Assembly (NCBI GenBank): GCA_023659935.1
Contig: JAGXOK010000002.1
Location: 30,633 to 66,683, forward strand
Length of the DNA: 36,051 bases
Direction: 5' to 3'
Source: Candidatus Aenigmarchaeota archaeon LH_S6
Lineage (GTDB): Archaea; Aenigmatarchaeota; Aenigmatarchaeia; QMZS01
In this document: piece by piece, positions 25,326 to 33,499 of the stretch
How positions within the stretch are numbered: the stretch's first letter is position 1
Layout: each line of letters starts with the position of its first letter
Program-made: the position numbers and the translations under genes
The notes under the pieces: model-generated
Seen by the model: the letters and a program-made list of their open reading frames with translations, nothing else
The model's database searches: none
Told to the model about the DNA's origin: nothing

Positions 25326-26570
25326 TTACCAACAAATACCTTCATAAATCTTAGCCTCTTTTGCTTTTAAAATCCCCCTACCATCAATTACAATATTCTT
25401 CCTATAGTCTAAATTCTCAAACTCTTTCCAGTTTGTCAAAATCAGGATAGCCTCAGAATTTAAAATTTCTTCGGGAGAGCAATATTTTATTTGAGGAAAC
25501 AATTTTTTAAAATTCCCAATTGCTTTAGGGTCATAAGCTTTTATAATAACTTCTTCTTTTAATAATTCTTTGACAATAGGAATTGCCCTGCTTTCTCTTA
25601 CATCATCTGTTTCCGGTTTAAAAGCAAGACCTAAAATCCCAATTTCTTTTCCTTTCAAGTTAGGAATATGTTTTTTCAAAAATTCTATTTTTTTTAAAGG
25701 TTGTTTTTCATTAATTTTTATTATCTCCTGCAAAAGTTTTGGTTCATGTCCAATTTCATTTGATTTGGCAATTAAAGCCTTGATATCTTTTGGAAAACAA
25801 CTTCCTCCAAAACCAATACCAGCATTTAAGAATTCTCTTCCAATCCTTTTATCATAACCTATTCCTTCAGCAATAGCATAAACATCGATTCCTAACTTTT
25901 TGCAGATATTTCCAATTTCATTTATAAAAGATATTTTTGTTCCCAGGAAAGAGTTTGAGGCATACTTAATCATCTCTGCTGTTTTTATATTCGCGAATAA
26001 TTTTGGACAATTAAAATCTTTGTATAATTCTGCCAAAATTTCCTTACTTTTTTCATCATAACTTCCAATAACAATTCTGTCTGGCTCAAAGAAGTCTTTT
26101 AGACTAGAACCTTCTTTTAAGAATTCAGGGTTCATTGCCAGACCGAAATCTTCTCCAACTTTTTTATCATTTTTTTCCAAAATTTTAATTAAACTCTCTG
26201 TTGTTCCAGGAATAACTGTGCTTTTTATAACGATAACTCTATAAGAACCTAATATTTTAGAAATATCTTCTGCTGCTCTTCTAACATACTTTAAATCAAT
26301 TGAGCCATCCTCTTTTGAAGGCGTTCCAACACAGACGAAGATTATTTCACTATCTTTCAAATCATTTATATTTGTTGTTGCTCTAAAATTGTCATTAACC
26401 TCTTTTAATTTTTCTTCTAAACCTTGCTCATAAATTGGAGTCTCTCCTGTGTTAATCTTATTAATTTTGTTGTTGTCGATATCAACCCCAATTACTTTAT
26501 TTCCAAGAGAAGCAAAACCAACCCCGGTAATTAAACCAACATAACCCAAACCAATAATTCCAATGTTCAT
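25326..26570 (-). CDS. ugd: UDP-glucose 6-dehydrogenase
   Basis: Oxidises UDP-glucose to UDP-glucuronate with two NAD+. 414 residues. The N-terminal Rossmann domain shows GIIGLGYVGLITGVGFA (4-20), VCVGTPSKEDGSID and STVIPGTTE. The central domain shows NPEFLKEGSSLKDFFEPDRI. The catalytic loop GFGGSCFPKDIKAL carries the active-site cysteine. The C-terminal domain shows GLAFKPETDDVRESRAIPIV. This is the full Ugd/UgdH set. Its product feeds the 4-epimerase at 19405. The opening GLGYVGL is shared with the dehydrogenase remnant at 19415, but that remnant is of another subfamily (TviB/WecC) and is not a fragment of this gene. Confidence 0.95.
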   Translation of the reverse strand: MNIGIIGLGYVGLITGVGFASLGNKVIGVDIDNNKINKINTGETPIYEQGLEEKLKEVNDNFRATTNINDLKDSEIIFVCVGTPSKEDGSIDLKYVRRAAEDISKILGSYRVIVIKSTVIPGTTESLIKILEKNDKKVGEDFGLAMNPEFLKEGSSLKDFFEPDRIVIGSYDEKSKEILAELYKDFNCPKLFANIKTAEMIKYASNSFLGTKISFINEIGNICKKLGIDVYAIAEGIGYDKRIGREFLNAGIGFGGSCFPKDIKALIAKSNEIGHEPKLLQEIIKINEKQPLKKIEFLKKHIPNLKGKEIGILGLAFKPETDDVRESRAIPIVKELLKEEVIIKAYDPKAIGNFKKLFPQIKYCSPEEILNSEAILILTNWKEFENLDYRKNIVIDGRGILKAKEAKIYEGICW

Positions 26571-26599
26571 AACTTGAATTAATTAAAATTTATTAGGTT

Positions 26600-26656
26600 A
26601 TGGCAGAAGAAACAGAGATCTCTTTGGATTTTTCAAAATCCCCCGCTTTAAAGTAA
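26600..26656 (+). pseudogene. 5' remnant of a second aglB gene
   Basis: ATG 26600 followed by 18 codons reading MAEETEISLDFSK, near-identical to the start of aglB at 27876 (MAEEKETEISLDLSK), then a stop at 26654-26656. The preceding bases (TTTATTAGGTT against TTTATTAAATT) also match. This is the scar of a former aglB copy, or of a duplication of the aglB promoter-proximal end. Confidence 0.75.
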
Positions 26657-26709
26657 TAAACTTTTACAACATCCTTTTCAAAAGTTCCTTAACAATTGGA
26701 ATTGTCTAC

Positions 26710-27501
26710 TCAATTATGCAATAGTTTATTAAGTATCTGGTGATGAATCTTTTTATTACTGGCGATGATACCACTTAAATTCCTTGTTTCTTTGCGATTA
26801 TAAATAAAATTTTTACCCTTCAAATTGGTTATCCTCCCTCCAGCTTCAGTTAAAATAATCTCTGGGGCACAAATATCCCATTGGCAAGTTTTATCACTCA
26901 TGCTAATATAGCCCTCGGCTTTTCCCTCTGCTATAAATCCTAATTTAATTCCAGTACTCCCTTTTTGGATAAAATCCGTCTTATTATCCTTTAAAAACTT
27001 CTTCTCTTTCTTTCTCAAATGGGTTCGGCTAACCACAAACTTAGATTCTGAAAAAGAAGAAACATCAGAAACCTTTAATTTTTGGAGGCTGCCATCTCCT
27101 TTTTTTAAAAAAGCACCTTCTCCCTTTTTAGCAAAATATAATTTATCCTCTACAGGCAAATAAACTACTCCTAAAACCGGCCTACCTTTATAAGCCAGAC
27201 CTACCATAATAGAGAATTCTCCTGTCTTTTGCAAAAAATCATTAGTACCATCTAAGGGATCTATTATCCATATTTTATCTTTTCTTAGCCGAGATAAATC
27301 ATCTTCTGTCTCTTCGGAAAGAATTCCATAATTATATTTCTTTAGAGTTGGCAGGATAGTTCTTTCTGAAGCCAAATCCGCTTCAGTAACCGGAGATTTA
27401 TCACTTTTTTGATAGGATTTATATTCTCTGCCATAACTTTCCATTACTTTTTGTCCAGCTTTTTTTGTTATTTGGATGACATCTTTCAATTCAAGGTCCA
27501 T
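26710..27501 (-). CDS. cysQ: 3'(2'),5'-bisphosphate nucleotidase (PAP phosphatase), inositol monophosphatase family
   Basis: 263 residues with the metal-binding set of the family: LSEET (61-65), IIDPLDGTNDF (79-89) and the late WDICAPEIILTEAGG. CysQ-type proteins hydrolyse 3'-phosphoadenosine 5'-phosphate (PAP), the toxic by-product of every sulfotransferase reaction. Archaeal IMPase-family enzymes may also act on inositol phosphate or fructose bisphosphate; context decides for PAP. The gene lies beside a remnant of a second sat, and the window holds a PAPS synthase and two sulfotransferases. The KSDKSPVTEADLASE opening and length match CysQ better than FBPase/IMPase. Confidence 0.85.
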   Translation of the reverse strand: MDLELKDVIQITKKAGQKVMESYGREYKSYQKSDKSPVTEADLASERTILPTLKKYNYGILSEETEDDLSRLRKDKIWIIDPLDGTNDFLQKTGEFSIMVGLAYKGRPVLGVVYLPVEDKLYFAKKGEGAFLKKGDGSLQKLKVSDVSSFSESKFVVSRTHLRKKEKKFLKDNKTDFIQKGSTGIKLGFIAEGKAEGYISMSDKTCQWDICAPEIILTEAGGRITNLKGKNFIYNRKETRNLSGIIASNKKIHHQILNKLLHN

Positions 27502-27630
27502 AAATATTCTTAATTCTATTAGAATAACTTTTAACTTTAGCCCCCTACTCTTATTAAAGCATTGCTCATTCTAACTCCAATAGTAGCTTCTAGATTATCA
27601 AATACCCTGTTTTGAATTTCAAAAAACAAC

Positions 27631-27817
27631 TCAAGAAGGTAGGACTACTCCATTTGAAAGACACATCTCAAACATCACCTTCTCAAAATCATCTTTTTTC
27701 AAAAAACCTTCTAAAGGAGAATAAACACCTCTACCTATATTTTTCACATCCTCTACTTGTTCTTCATTTAAAACCAAATTTTTTGTTTACTAACTTGCCA
27801 CTGTGAGGAGAAATCAT
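27631..27817 (-). pseudogene. 5' remnant of a second ATP sulfurylase gene
   Basis: Reading the minus strand from ATG 27817 gives MISPHSGKLVNKK, then a frameshift, then LNEEQVEDVKNIGRGVYSPL and EGFLKKDDFEKVMFEMCLSNG, ending at a TGA (27631-27633). It aligns with residues 1-75 of the intact Sat/CysC (EQVKDVKNIAYGVYSPLTGF). The rest is gone. It lies just upstream of cysQ on the same strand, so a sat-cysQ operon once existed here. A plus-strand reading frame over the same bases is only its shadow. Confidence 0.85.
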
Positions 27818-27875
27818 ACAAATATTAAATTAAAAAAGTTTTAGTTAAAGTGTCTTTAAGTAGATTTATTAAATT
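27818..27875. promoter_or_regulatory. Short divergent region, sat remnant / aglB
   Basis: 58 bp, almost all A/T, between the two start codons. The stretch TTTAAGTAGATTTATTAAATT precedes aglB; TTTAAGTA (27853-27860) lies at a distance fitting a TATA box for a leaderless transcript. No Shine-Dalgarno sequence is seen. Confidence 0.3.
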
Positions 27876-29114
27876 ATGGCAGAAGAAAAAGAAACGGAGA
27901 TCTCTTTGGATTTATCAAAATTGTTCCAGGCTCTAAACAAACATAAACTGGCAATTTCTTTATTAATCCTTCTTGCAATTTTCTACTTAAGTTTTTCTAT
28001 TAGGTTGGCAACAGTTAATGAACCTTATCTACTTGCCGCAGATCCTCATTATTGGTATAGAAAAACAAAATATATTGTAGAGGATAATGTTCCGGAATCT
28101 GATCCTTTAAGAGGCCATCCAGAACATAGTAAATTAGGGTTGGGCTTTTTCCCTTATTCCGCAGCATATTCTTTCAAATTAGCCCATTTTATCACAGGAA
28201 TTGAATTTTACAGATTTTTATTTTGGTTTCCAGCAATTATAGCAGCCCTGTCTGTGTTTCCTGCTTTCTGGATTGGAAAGGAATTATATTCAAACAAAGC
28301 AGGTTTGTTTACAGCATTTTTTATTGGTTTAACCCCAAGTTTCCTCTCTCGTTCAATGGCTGGATTTTTTGATACTGATTGCTTTGTAATCTTACTTTCT
28401 GTTTTAACAGTTGCTTTATTCTTATCAGCTTACAATAGAGCAGATATAGAAAATATAAAGAAAAAATCACCAATAATTCTATCAATTCTTGCAGGTCTTT
28501 CTTTAGCAACATTTTCCTTAACCTGGGGTAGTGGTTTTGCTTATATTCCATGGCTCTTTATTGGGTTGTTTATTTTTCACTGGCTTTATAGAATTGTAAT
28601 TGCACAGGGAAACAAGTTTAAAGAAAAACTAAAACACAGTTATTTGTTTTTCAGAGGACATTTACTGGTTTATATAGTACTTTTCATCTCATTTATTTGC
28701 TTTACTTTTCCTTTCCAGGGTTTTGCTCCTTTAAACAGCGTTACTGCAGTAACAAGTTTTTTCCAGACAGGAAAAGCAGAAGGGGGAATTTTCCCAAATG
28801 TCTGGGTTTCAATTTCAGAGGAGATGTCTGCTTCTTTCACAGAAATTGTTGCAAGAGTTGGAACTCCTGTTTTTATTTTTGGGATAGTGGGGTTAGCAAT
28901 CTTATTTTTACTATTTACCTCCAACTTCGGAAAGAGCTCAATATACCCTGAAACCTTTTTCTTTATGTTTATCTGGCTCGCCCCAACTTTATATGGTTCT
29001 TTCTGGGCTGTAAGATTTACACAAATGCTTGCAATACCAATGGCAATCTGTTCAGGTATTGCTTTTGGAGTTTTGTTTGACTTAACAATAAAAATGATTA
29101 AGAAATATGGTTAA
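27876..29114 (+). CDS. aglB: Oligosaccharyltransferase AglB, membrane part only (C-terminal domain missing)
   Basis: The AglB/STT3 family transfers a lipid-linked glycan to Asn in N-x-S/T sequons outside the membrane. The 412 residues hold a cytoplasmic tail, a first helix (24-44), the first catalytic acidic motif AADPHYWYRK with D56, the second motif GFFDTD (163-168), and VSISEE (311-316), which matches the SVSE/TIxE loop. Then follows TLYGSFWAVRFTQMLAIP with R380 and a final helix. The usual soluble C-terminal domain with WWDYG and the DK/MI motif, another 200-500 residues, is absent; the gene stops after FDLTIKMIKKYG. Fragments of the same tail recur at 30351, 31945 and 33431, so the gene was probably broken by duplication. 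Without the WWDYG part, sequon binding should be lost, unless a separate protein supplies it. Confidence 0.85.
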   Translation: MAEEKETEISLDLSKLFQALNKHKLAISLLILLAIFYLSFSIRLATVNEPYLLAADPHYWYRKTKYIVEDNVPESDPLRGHPEHSKLGLGFFPYSAAYSFKLAHFITGIEFYRFLFWFPAIIAALSVFPAFWIGKELYSNKAGLFTAFFIGLTPSFLSRSMAGFFDTDCFVILLSVLTVALFLSAYNRADIENIKKKSPIILSILAGLSLATFSLTWGSGFAYIPWLFIGLFIFHWLYRIVIAQGNKFKEKLKHSYLFFRGHLLVYIVLFISFICFTFPFQGFAPLNSVTAVTSFFQTGKAEGGIFPNVWVSISEEMSASFTEIVARVGTPVFIFGIVGLAILFLLFTSNFGKSSIYPETFFFMFIWLAPTLYGSFWAVRFTQMLAIPMAICSGIAFGVLFDLTIKMIKKYG

Positions 29115-29139
29115 GAACAAAATTTTAGTTTAAATATTT

Positions 29140-29181
29140 TTATCGATTATAATCTATAAAAACCTATAAATATATCGATAA
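29140..29181. promoter_or_regulatory. Inverted repeat upstream of the first DUF4143 ATPase
   Basis: TTATCGAT (29140-29147) and ATCGATAA (29174-29181) are exact inverted copies, 26 bp apart, directly before ATG 29189. The core ATCG resembles that in the perfect palindrome before the second ATPase (30602-30621). This suggests binding of a dimeric repressor. Confidence 0.45.
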
Positions 29182-29188
29182 TAGTATT

Positions 29189-30330
29189 ATGGATAAAAAT
29201 ACCCTACGAGATTAATAGAAAAAGAGGATAAAAAAGAAAATATTCTAATAGTAAACTTTGAAGATGTTCGTTTTACAGAGTTTTACCCGGAACTCTTACA
29301 GGAAATTTATGAAACCTATCTTGAGTTTTTAAAACCATGTCCAACACCAATTATATTCTTGGATGAAGTGCATAATGTTCCAAAATGGGAAAAATTTGTA
29401 AGAACAATACAGGAATTAGGTAAAGCAAAAATTATTATTTCAGGTTCATCATCCAAATTACTTTCAGGTGAGTTATCAACAATCCTGACAGGCAGACATT
29501 TAGATATTTATGTTTTTCCTCTTTCATTTAAAGAATTTTTATCCTTTAAAAATTTAGAGATTAAAGATAAGTTAGCTATAATATCAAAAAGAATAGAAAT
29601 TAAAAGTTTTCTTAGAGAATATCTTAAGTTTGGTGGGTTTCCTGAAGTTGTTTTAAGCAAAGCGAAGAAACAGCTGTTATTAACTTACTTTGAGGATATT
29701 TTAACAAAAGACATAATAAATAAGTATAAAATTAGGAAAGGCCAGAAATTAAAGTCTTTGGCAAGATTTTATCTGACAAACATTGGCAAAGAAATAACTT
29801 TTAATTCTATTAAAAAGTTTTTAGGAATTTCTGTTGATAGCATTGACTTATATTCCTCGTATCTTGAAGAAGCAAATCTCCTATTTTTTATAAAAAGATT
29901 TAGCTCTTCTTTTAAAGAGCAAGAAAAAGCACCAAGAAAAATTTATTCAATTGATGTAGGTTTAGCAAATGCGATAGCTTTCAAATTAAGTAAAAACTTT
30001 GGTTATGGAATGGAGAATATTGTTGGTATTGAATTAAGGAAAAAAGAATTTTTAGATCCAAATCTGGAAATTTATTACTGGAAAGATTATAAGCAAAGAG
30101 AAGTTGACTTTGTCATTAAGGAAGGACTAAAAATAAAACAGTTAATTCAGGTCTGCTATTCTTTGGATGATTACAACACAAAAGAAAGAGAAATAAAATC
30201 ATTAATAAAAGCATCAGAGGAACTAAAATGCAATAATCTATTAATTATAACCTGGGATGAAGAAGACGAGGTTAAACAAGAAAACAAAACAATAAAAATT
30301 GTTCCTCTTTGGAAATGGTTATTATCCTGA
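29189..30330 (+). pseudogene. AAA_14/DUF4143 ATPase, copy A, N-terminal P-loop region deleted
   Basis: ATG 29189 begins MDKNTLRD, then the frame breaks. From 29212 another frame runs to 30330: LIEKEDKKENILIVNFEDVRF, the Walker B region IIFLDEVHNVPKWEKF, the sensor IIISGSSSKLL, and LTGRHLDIYVFPLSFKEFL with the arginine finger. Then comes the DUF4143 domain with NIVGIELRKK, REVDFVIKEG and LIQVCYSL. The Walker A GxxxxGKT is missing, removed by a deletion near the start, so ATP binding should be lost. This ATPase family (COG1373) is frequent and patchily spread in archaea and its function is unknown. Its last ~70 residues are much closer to copy B than the rest is. A long part (29359 onward) could still be translated. 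Confidence 0.78.
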
Positions 30331-30350
30331 TTAATTCAATCATCTCCTCT

Positions 30351-30515
30351 GGAACCTTTTTCTTTATGTTTATTTGGCTCGCCCCAACTCTATATGGAAA
30401 TTTCTGGGCTGTAAGATTTACACAAATGCTTGCAATACCAATGGCAATCTGTACAGGCATTGCTTTTGGAGTTTTGTTTGATTTAACAATAAAATTAATC
30501 AGGAAATATAATTAA
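30351..30515 (+). pseudogene. AglB tail remnant, copy 2
   Basis: Encodes TFFFMFIWLAPTLYGNFWAV and RFTQMLAIPMAICTGIAFG, ending FDLTIKLIRKYN and stop. It is almost identical to the last ~54 codons of aglB (28950-29114). It starts 20 bp after the stop of ATPase copy A. No start codon of its own is needed: it is a scar of a duplicated aglB 3' end. Confidence 0.88.
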
Positions 30516-30601
30516 CTTTATCTTAAATTCTGCAAAATCTTGTAGTTATTAATCCTATATTTATACAAATATAACAGTGTAATAACAGAAATACCATCTT
30601 T

Positions 30602-30621
30602 TTATCGTATTAATACGATAA
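30602..30621. promoter_or_regulatory. Perfect 20-bp palindrome (operator candidate) upstream of ATPase copy B
   Basis: TTATCGTATT followed by AATACGATAA, perfectly self-complementary over 20 bp. It lies 28 bp before ATG 30650 and directly abuts the TATA-like TTTATATATTTATA (30623-30636), with a further half-site ATATCGTAT (30635-30643). A repressor bound here would block TBP. Confidence 0.6.
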
Positions 30622-30622
30622 C

Positions 30623-30636
30623 TTTATATATTTATA
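30623..30636 (+). promoter_or_regulatory. TATA-like box of ATPase copy B
   Basis: TTTATATATTTATA, 14-27 nt before ATG 30650; suits a leaderless or very short-leader transcript. Confidence 0.45.
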
Positions 30637-30649
30637 TCGTATATATATT

Positions 30650-31924
30650 ATGAAAAAGAATGCCATGAAGAAATATATTTACTCTTTTTGGGAAAAAGAA
30701 TTTGAGGATGTTAAAGAAAGGAAGATAAATCTTGATTTTTTAAAAACCGATTTAATAAATGATATCGTAGGAGTAAGAAGATGCGGAAAAACGTATCTCA
30801 TGTATTATATTTCGAAGAAAGGAAAATTTATTTATTTAAATTGCGAAGATAGACTTGTTTATCCTTTAAAACTTGAAGATTTGAACTATCTGATAGAATT
30901 TATCTATGAAGAAAATCTGCTTAAAGAACCAGTATTTCTAATGCTCGATGAAGTACAGACTATTGAGAAATGGGAGATTTTTGCAAAAAGTATTTACGAC
31001 GAATTTAAAGGTAAAGTGAAATTGATTGTTTCCGGGTCTGTTAAATCTTTACTCTCAAAAGATTATGGAAAATTACTCACAGGGAGGCATAAAACAGTAG
31101 AACTTTTTCCACTCTCTTTTAAAGAATTTTTAAATTTCAAAGGATTTTCTGATTTTGAAAGAGTAACAGAGGAGATAGAGGCAAAACTAAAAAAATTTAC
31201 AGAAGAATTTATTAAATATGGAAGTTTTCCAAAATATACCTTAGTAAAAGATTTCTCTTATATAGAAGAGGTTTTTAATGATATAATTGAGAGGGATATA
31301 AAATCAAGAGTTGAAGTCAGAAAAAAAGAAGTTGTAGATGAGCTTGCAAGTTTATTTATTGAAAGGGCAGGAGATTTAATTTCATTCACAAAAATTAAAA
31401 ATACATTAAAGAACAAAGGCTATAAAATCAGCACAGATTTGATAATAAGATATTCCTCAATTTTTGAAAATGTTTCTCTTTTTTTCTTTTTACCTATTTG
31501 TTCACCAAAATATTCTGAACTAATCAAAAATCCTAAAAAAGTTTATTGCGTAGACAACGGATTCTTTAAATTATTTTATTTGAATTTCTCAGAAAACTTA
31601 GGAAAATTAATGGAAAATACTATTGCCATTGAACTTTTGAAAAGAGGATATAAAACAGGAAAAGATTTATTTTATGCAAAAGTAGATGGTAAAGAAGTAG
31701 ATTTTGTCCTAAAAGAAGGAGCAAAAATTAAACAATTAATCCAGGTTTGTTACTCTTTAGAAGATGAAGAAACAAAGAAAAGGGAAATAAAAGGATTATT
31801 AAAAGCCTCAAAAGAATTAAAATGCAACAATCTGCTAATTATTTCCTGGGATGAAGAAGATGAAATTAAACAAGAAAACAAAATAATAAAAGTAATTCCT
31901 CTTTGGAAATGGTTATTATCCTGA
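30650..31924 (+). CDS. AAA_14/DUF4143 ATPase, copy B (intact)
   Basis: 424 residues. Walker A GVRRCGKT (41-48), Walker B VFLMLDEVQ (95-103), sensor LIVSGSVKSLL, arginine finger LTGRH, then KYGSFPKYTLV and the C-terminal DUF4143 domain. That domain shows MENTIAIELLKRGY, VDGKEVDFVLKEG and LIQVCYSLEDEETKKRE, a pattern suggestive of a restriction-endonuclease-like (PD-(D/E)xK-type) fold. COG1373 ATPases are multi-copy in many archaea; function is not established, with proposals including mobile or defence-related roles. It is the only complete DUF4143 gene here. It is preceded by a palindromic operator and followed, like copy A, by an AglB tail remnant. Confidence 0.85.
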   Translation: MKKNAMKKYIYSFWEKEFEDVKERKINLDFLKTDLINDIVGVRRCGKTYLMYYISKKGKFIYLNCEDRLVYPLKLEDLNYLIEFIYEENLLKEPVFLMLDEVQTIEKWEIFAKSIYDEFKGKVKLIVSGSVKSLLSKDYGKLLTGRHKTVELFPLSFKEFLNFKGFSDFERVTEEIEAKLKKFTEEFIKYGSFPKYTLVKDFSYIEEVFNDIIERDIKSRVEVRKKEVVDELASLFIERAGDLISFTKIKNTLKNKGYKISTDLIIRYSSIFENVSLFFFLPICSPKYSELIKNPKKVYCVDNGFFKLFYLNFSENLGKLMENTIAIELLKRGYKTGKDLFYAKVDGKEVDFVLKEGAKIKQLIQVCYSLEDEETKKREIKGLLKASKELKCNNLLIISWDEEDEIKQENKIIKVIPLWKWLLS

Positions 31925-31944
31925 TTAATTTAACCATCCTCTCT

Positions 31945-32104
31945 GAAACCTTTTTCTTTATGTTTATTTGGGTAGCCCCAACTTTATATGGTTCTTTCTG
32001 GGTTGTAATATTCGCCCAGTTACTTGCAATCGGCAATCTGTTCAGGTATCGCTTTTGGAGTCTTGTTTGATTTAGGGATAAAAATGATTAAGAAATACAA
32101 ATAG
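31945..32104 (+). pseudogene. AglB tail remnant, copy 3
   Basis: Encodes ETFFFMFIWVAPTLYGSFW as in aglB. A short deletion follows (GCAATCGGCAATCTG against GCAATACCAATGGCAATCTG) which breaks the frame before GIAFGVLFDL. The region from the ATPase stop to the remnant (CTGATTAATT, then CATC and TCTCTG) is shared with the junction after copy A, so both junctions descend from one duplication. Confidence 0.82.
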
Positions 32105-32116
32105 ATTTTGTTAGTA

Positions 32117-33331
32117 TTAAACCATTTTTAGGATATCTTCAATATCAAGCACTTTGATATTTAGAGGGTTTCTTTTCAAAATCTTTTTCTCTGGGACAAT
32201 CAAATATTTTTCTACATTTTTGAATTTTTCAAATTTTTCTTCAACTTTTCTTATTTCTTCCTCCCCTACCTTTTTCTTCCATTTTACTTCCCCAATCACC
32301 TTTAATTTTTTAAATTTAGTAAGTGCCATATCTATTTCTGGTTCTTCTATTATAACCTTTTTCAGCCCAAATAATTTAGAAAAAAGAGTTCTAAAGAAGT
32401 GTTCAATATGGAAAGGAATTTTGTATTCAACAATATCCCTAAGAAATTTTTTCGGAATCTCATTCTCAACATAACTGTATTTTTCATCTAAATAGAAGTG
32501 AAGGTCAAATACAGGTGAGATATGAAAAAATCTAAATTTATTTTTGTTCCAGACCTCTAATTTTTCCAAAATTCCTATTTTTACCATATTATCCAGATAT
32601 CTTTGTACATACCCCGAACTATCTTTTGGTATTAATTTCTTTGAAAAAAGGTAACTCGATATTTCTGTGCTTACATTTTTTCCTGCTGCAACTGCCATCA
32701 TTATACTTTCATAGACAGTTGAAAGTTCTCTTTCTTCTTCCTCAAAAATTTCACCAATTATTTCTCTTAAAGAAAGTTTGTTTGTTTCCATAAATCCGGG
32801 TAAAAATCTCCTTAGAGGAGATTTATATTTTACTGCAACCAAAGGCTCTCTGAGATAAATACATGTTTCTATGAGTTCTCTTTCTTTTAAATTATCTTTC
32901 ATAGAATCAATTATTTCCCTTTCATCTACCAACCCAAAAATAATTGTGGAGAAAAGACCAAGTAAAGGGGAGCCGCTTCCCAGAAGTTGTTTAGAAAACC
33001 AGAGTGTTGAGGAAATTATTATTAGTTCTCCTTCTACCCCAAGAAAATGTAGATATTCAAAAAAATTTTTTGGTAAACGCTGAAACTCATCTATTACAAT
33101 TCTTTTTTTTCCAACCATTTCCTTAAAGAGTTCAAAAAATGTTATATAAGAGATTTCTTTAGTATCTTTATCTAGTAAACCTCCATCTTTTCTCACAAAA
33201 AAATATTCCCCCCATTCTACGAAGTTTTTAACAAAAAAGGTCTTTCCCGTCTTTCTTCTTCCACATATATAGACCCATGGAACAGCACTTTTTACTCTTT
33301 CCAGTTCCATATTTCTTTTCAGTATGACCAT
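32117..33331 (-). CDS. Archaeal ATPase with C-terminal DUF234-like nuclease-fold domain
   Basis: About 404 residues from ATG 33331; ATG 33352 is an alternative. P-loop GRRKTGKT and Walker B RIVIDEFQR are clear, and ISSTLWFSKQLLG is the sensor region. A winged-helix-like middle part follows (SYLFSKKLIPKDSSGYVQRYL). The C-terminal part shows EEPEIDMALTKFKKLKVIGEVKWKK, a spacing of E/D and ExK residues typical of the restriction-endonuclease-like DUF234 domain of COG1672 ATPases. It is a different family branch from the DUF4143 genes around it and lies on the opposite strand, inside the repeated block. I prefer the 33331 start because a TATA-like CTTTATATG (33352-33360, minus strand) lies only about 20-28 nt upstream of it and overlaps 33352. 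Function unknown; a mobile or selfish gene is possible. Confidence 0.8.
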   Translation of the reverse strand: MVILKRNMELERVKSAVPWVYICGRRKTGKTFFVKNFVEWGEYFFVRKDGGLLDKDTKEISYITFFELFKEMVGKKRIVIDEFQRLPKNFFEYLHFLGVEGELIIISSTLWFSKQLLGSGSPLLGLFSTIIFGLVDEREIIDSMKDNLKERELIETCIYLREPLVAVKYKSPLRRFLPGFMETNKLSLREIIGEIFEEEERELSTVYESIMMAVAAGKNVSTEISSYLFSKKLIPKDSSGYVQRYLDNMVKIGILEKLEVWNKNKFRFFHISPVFDLHFYLDEKYSYVENEIPKKFLRDIVEYKIPFHIEHFFRTLFSKLFGLKKVIIEEPEIDMALTKFKKLKVIGEVKWKKKVGEEEIRKVEEKFEKFKNVEKYLIVPEKKILKRNPLNIKVLDIEDILKMV

Positions 33332-33397
33332 AAACATAATGTCTATAAACACATATAAAGAACTATTTGCTAATTTAGTGTAGAATTAAAAGTTAAA

Positions 33398-33416
33398 AAT
33401 AAGGGAATCCCTTATT
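33398..33416. repeat. Perfect inverted repeat, 9-bp arms
   Basis: AATAAGGGA and TCCCTTATT around a single A. It lies between the start of the DUF234 ATPase and the fourth AglB tail remnant. It could be an operator for the divergent ATPase or a terminator-like hairpin; nothing else decides. Confidence 0.5.
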
Positions 33417-33430
33417 GAGTATCCTTGTAT

Positions 33431-33480
33431 GAAAGTTTCTGGGCAGTTAGATTCATTCAGATGCTTGCAATCGGCAATCA
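33431..33480 (+). pseudogene. AglB tail remnant, copy 4 (short)
   Basis: About 50 bp matching aglB around SFWAVRFTQMLAI (here SFWAVRFIQMLAI), with the same GCAATCGGCAATC deletion as copy 3. It then runs into DUF4143 sequence. The shared deletion shows that copies 3 and 4 have a common origin. Confidence 0.75.
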
Positions 33481-33499
33481 TTGATTTTGGTTTTCTTTT

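Noticed and set aside
27612-27806. Plus-strand 64-codon open frame between cysQ and aglB
   Set aside because: The minus strand of the same bases is a recognisable ATP sulfurylase remnant, so the plus-strand frame is accidental.
30309-30515. A 68-residue small membrane protein after ATPase copy A
   Set aside because: Its body is the AglB tail; the apparent start lies within the ATPase end. A duplication scar explains it better.
28950-33480. Diversity-generating retroelement or CRISPR as explanation of the repeated tails
   Set aside because: No reverse transcriptase, no adenine-specific variation, no regular spacer pattern; unit sizes and order fit tandem duplication.
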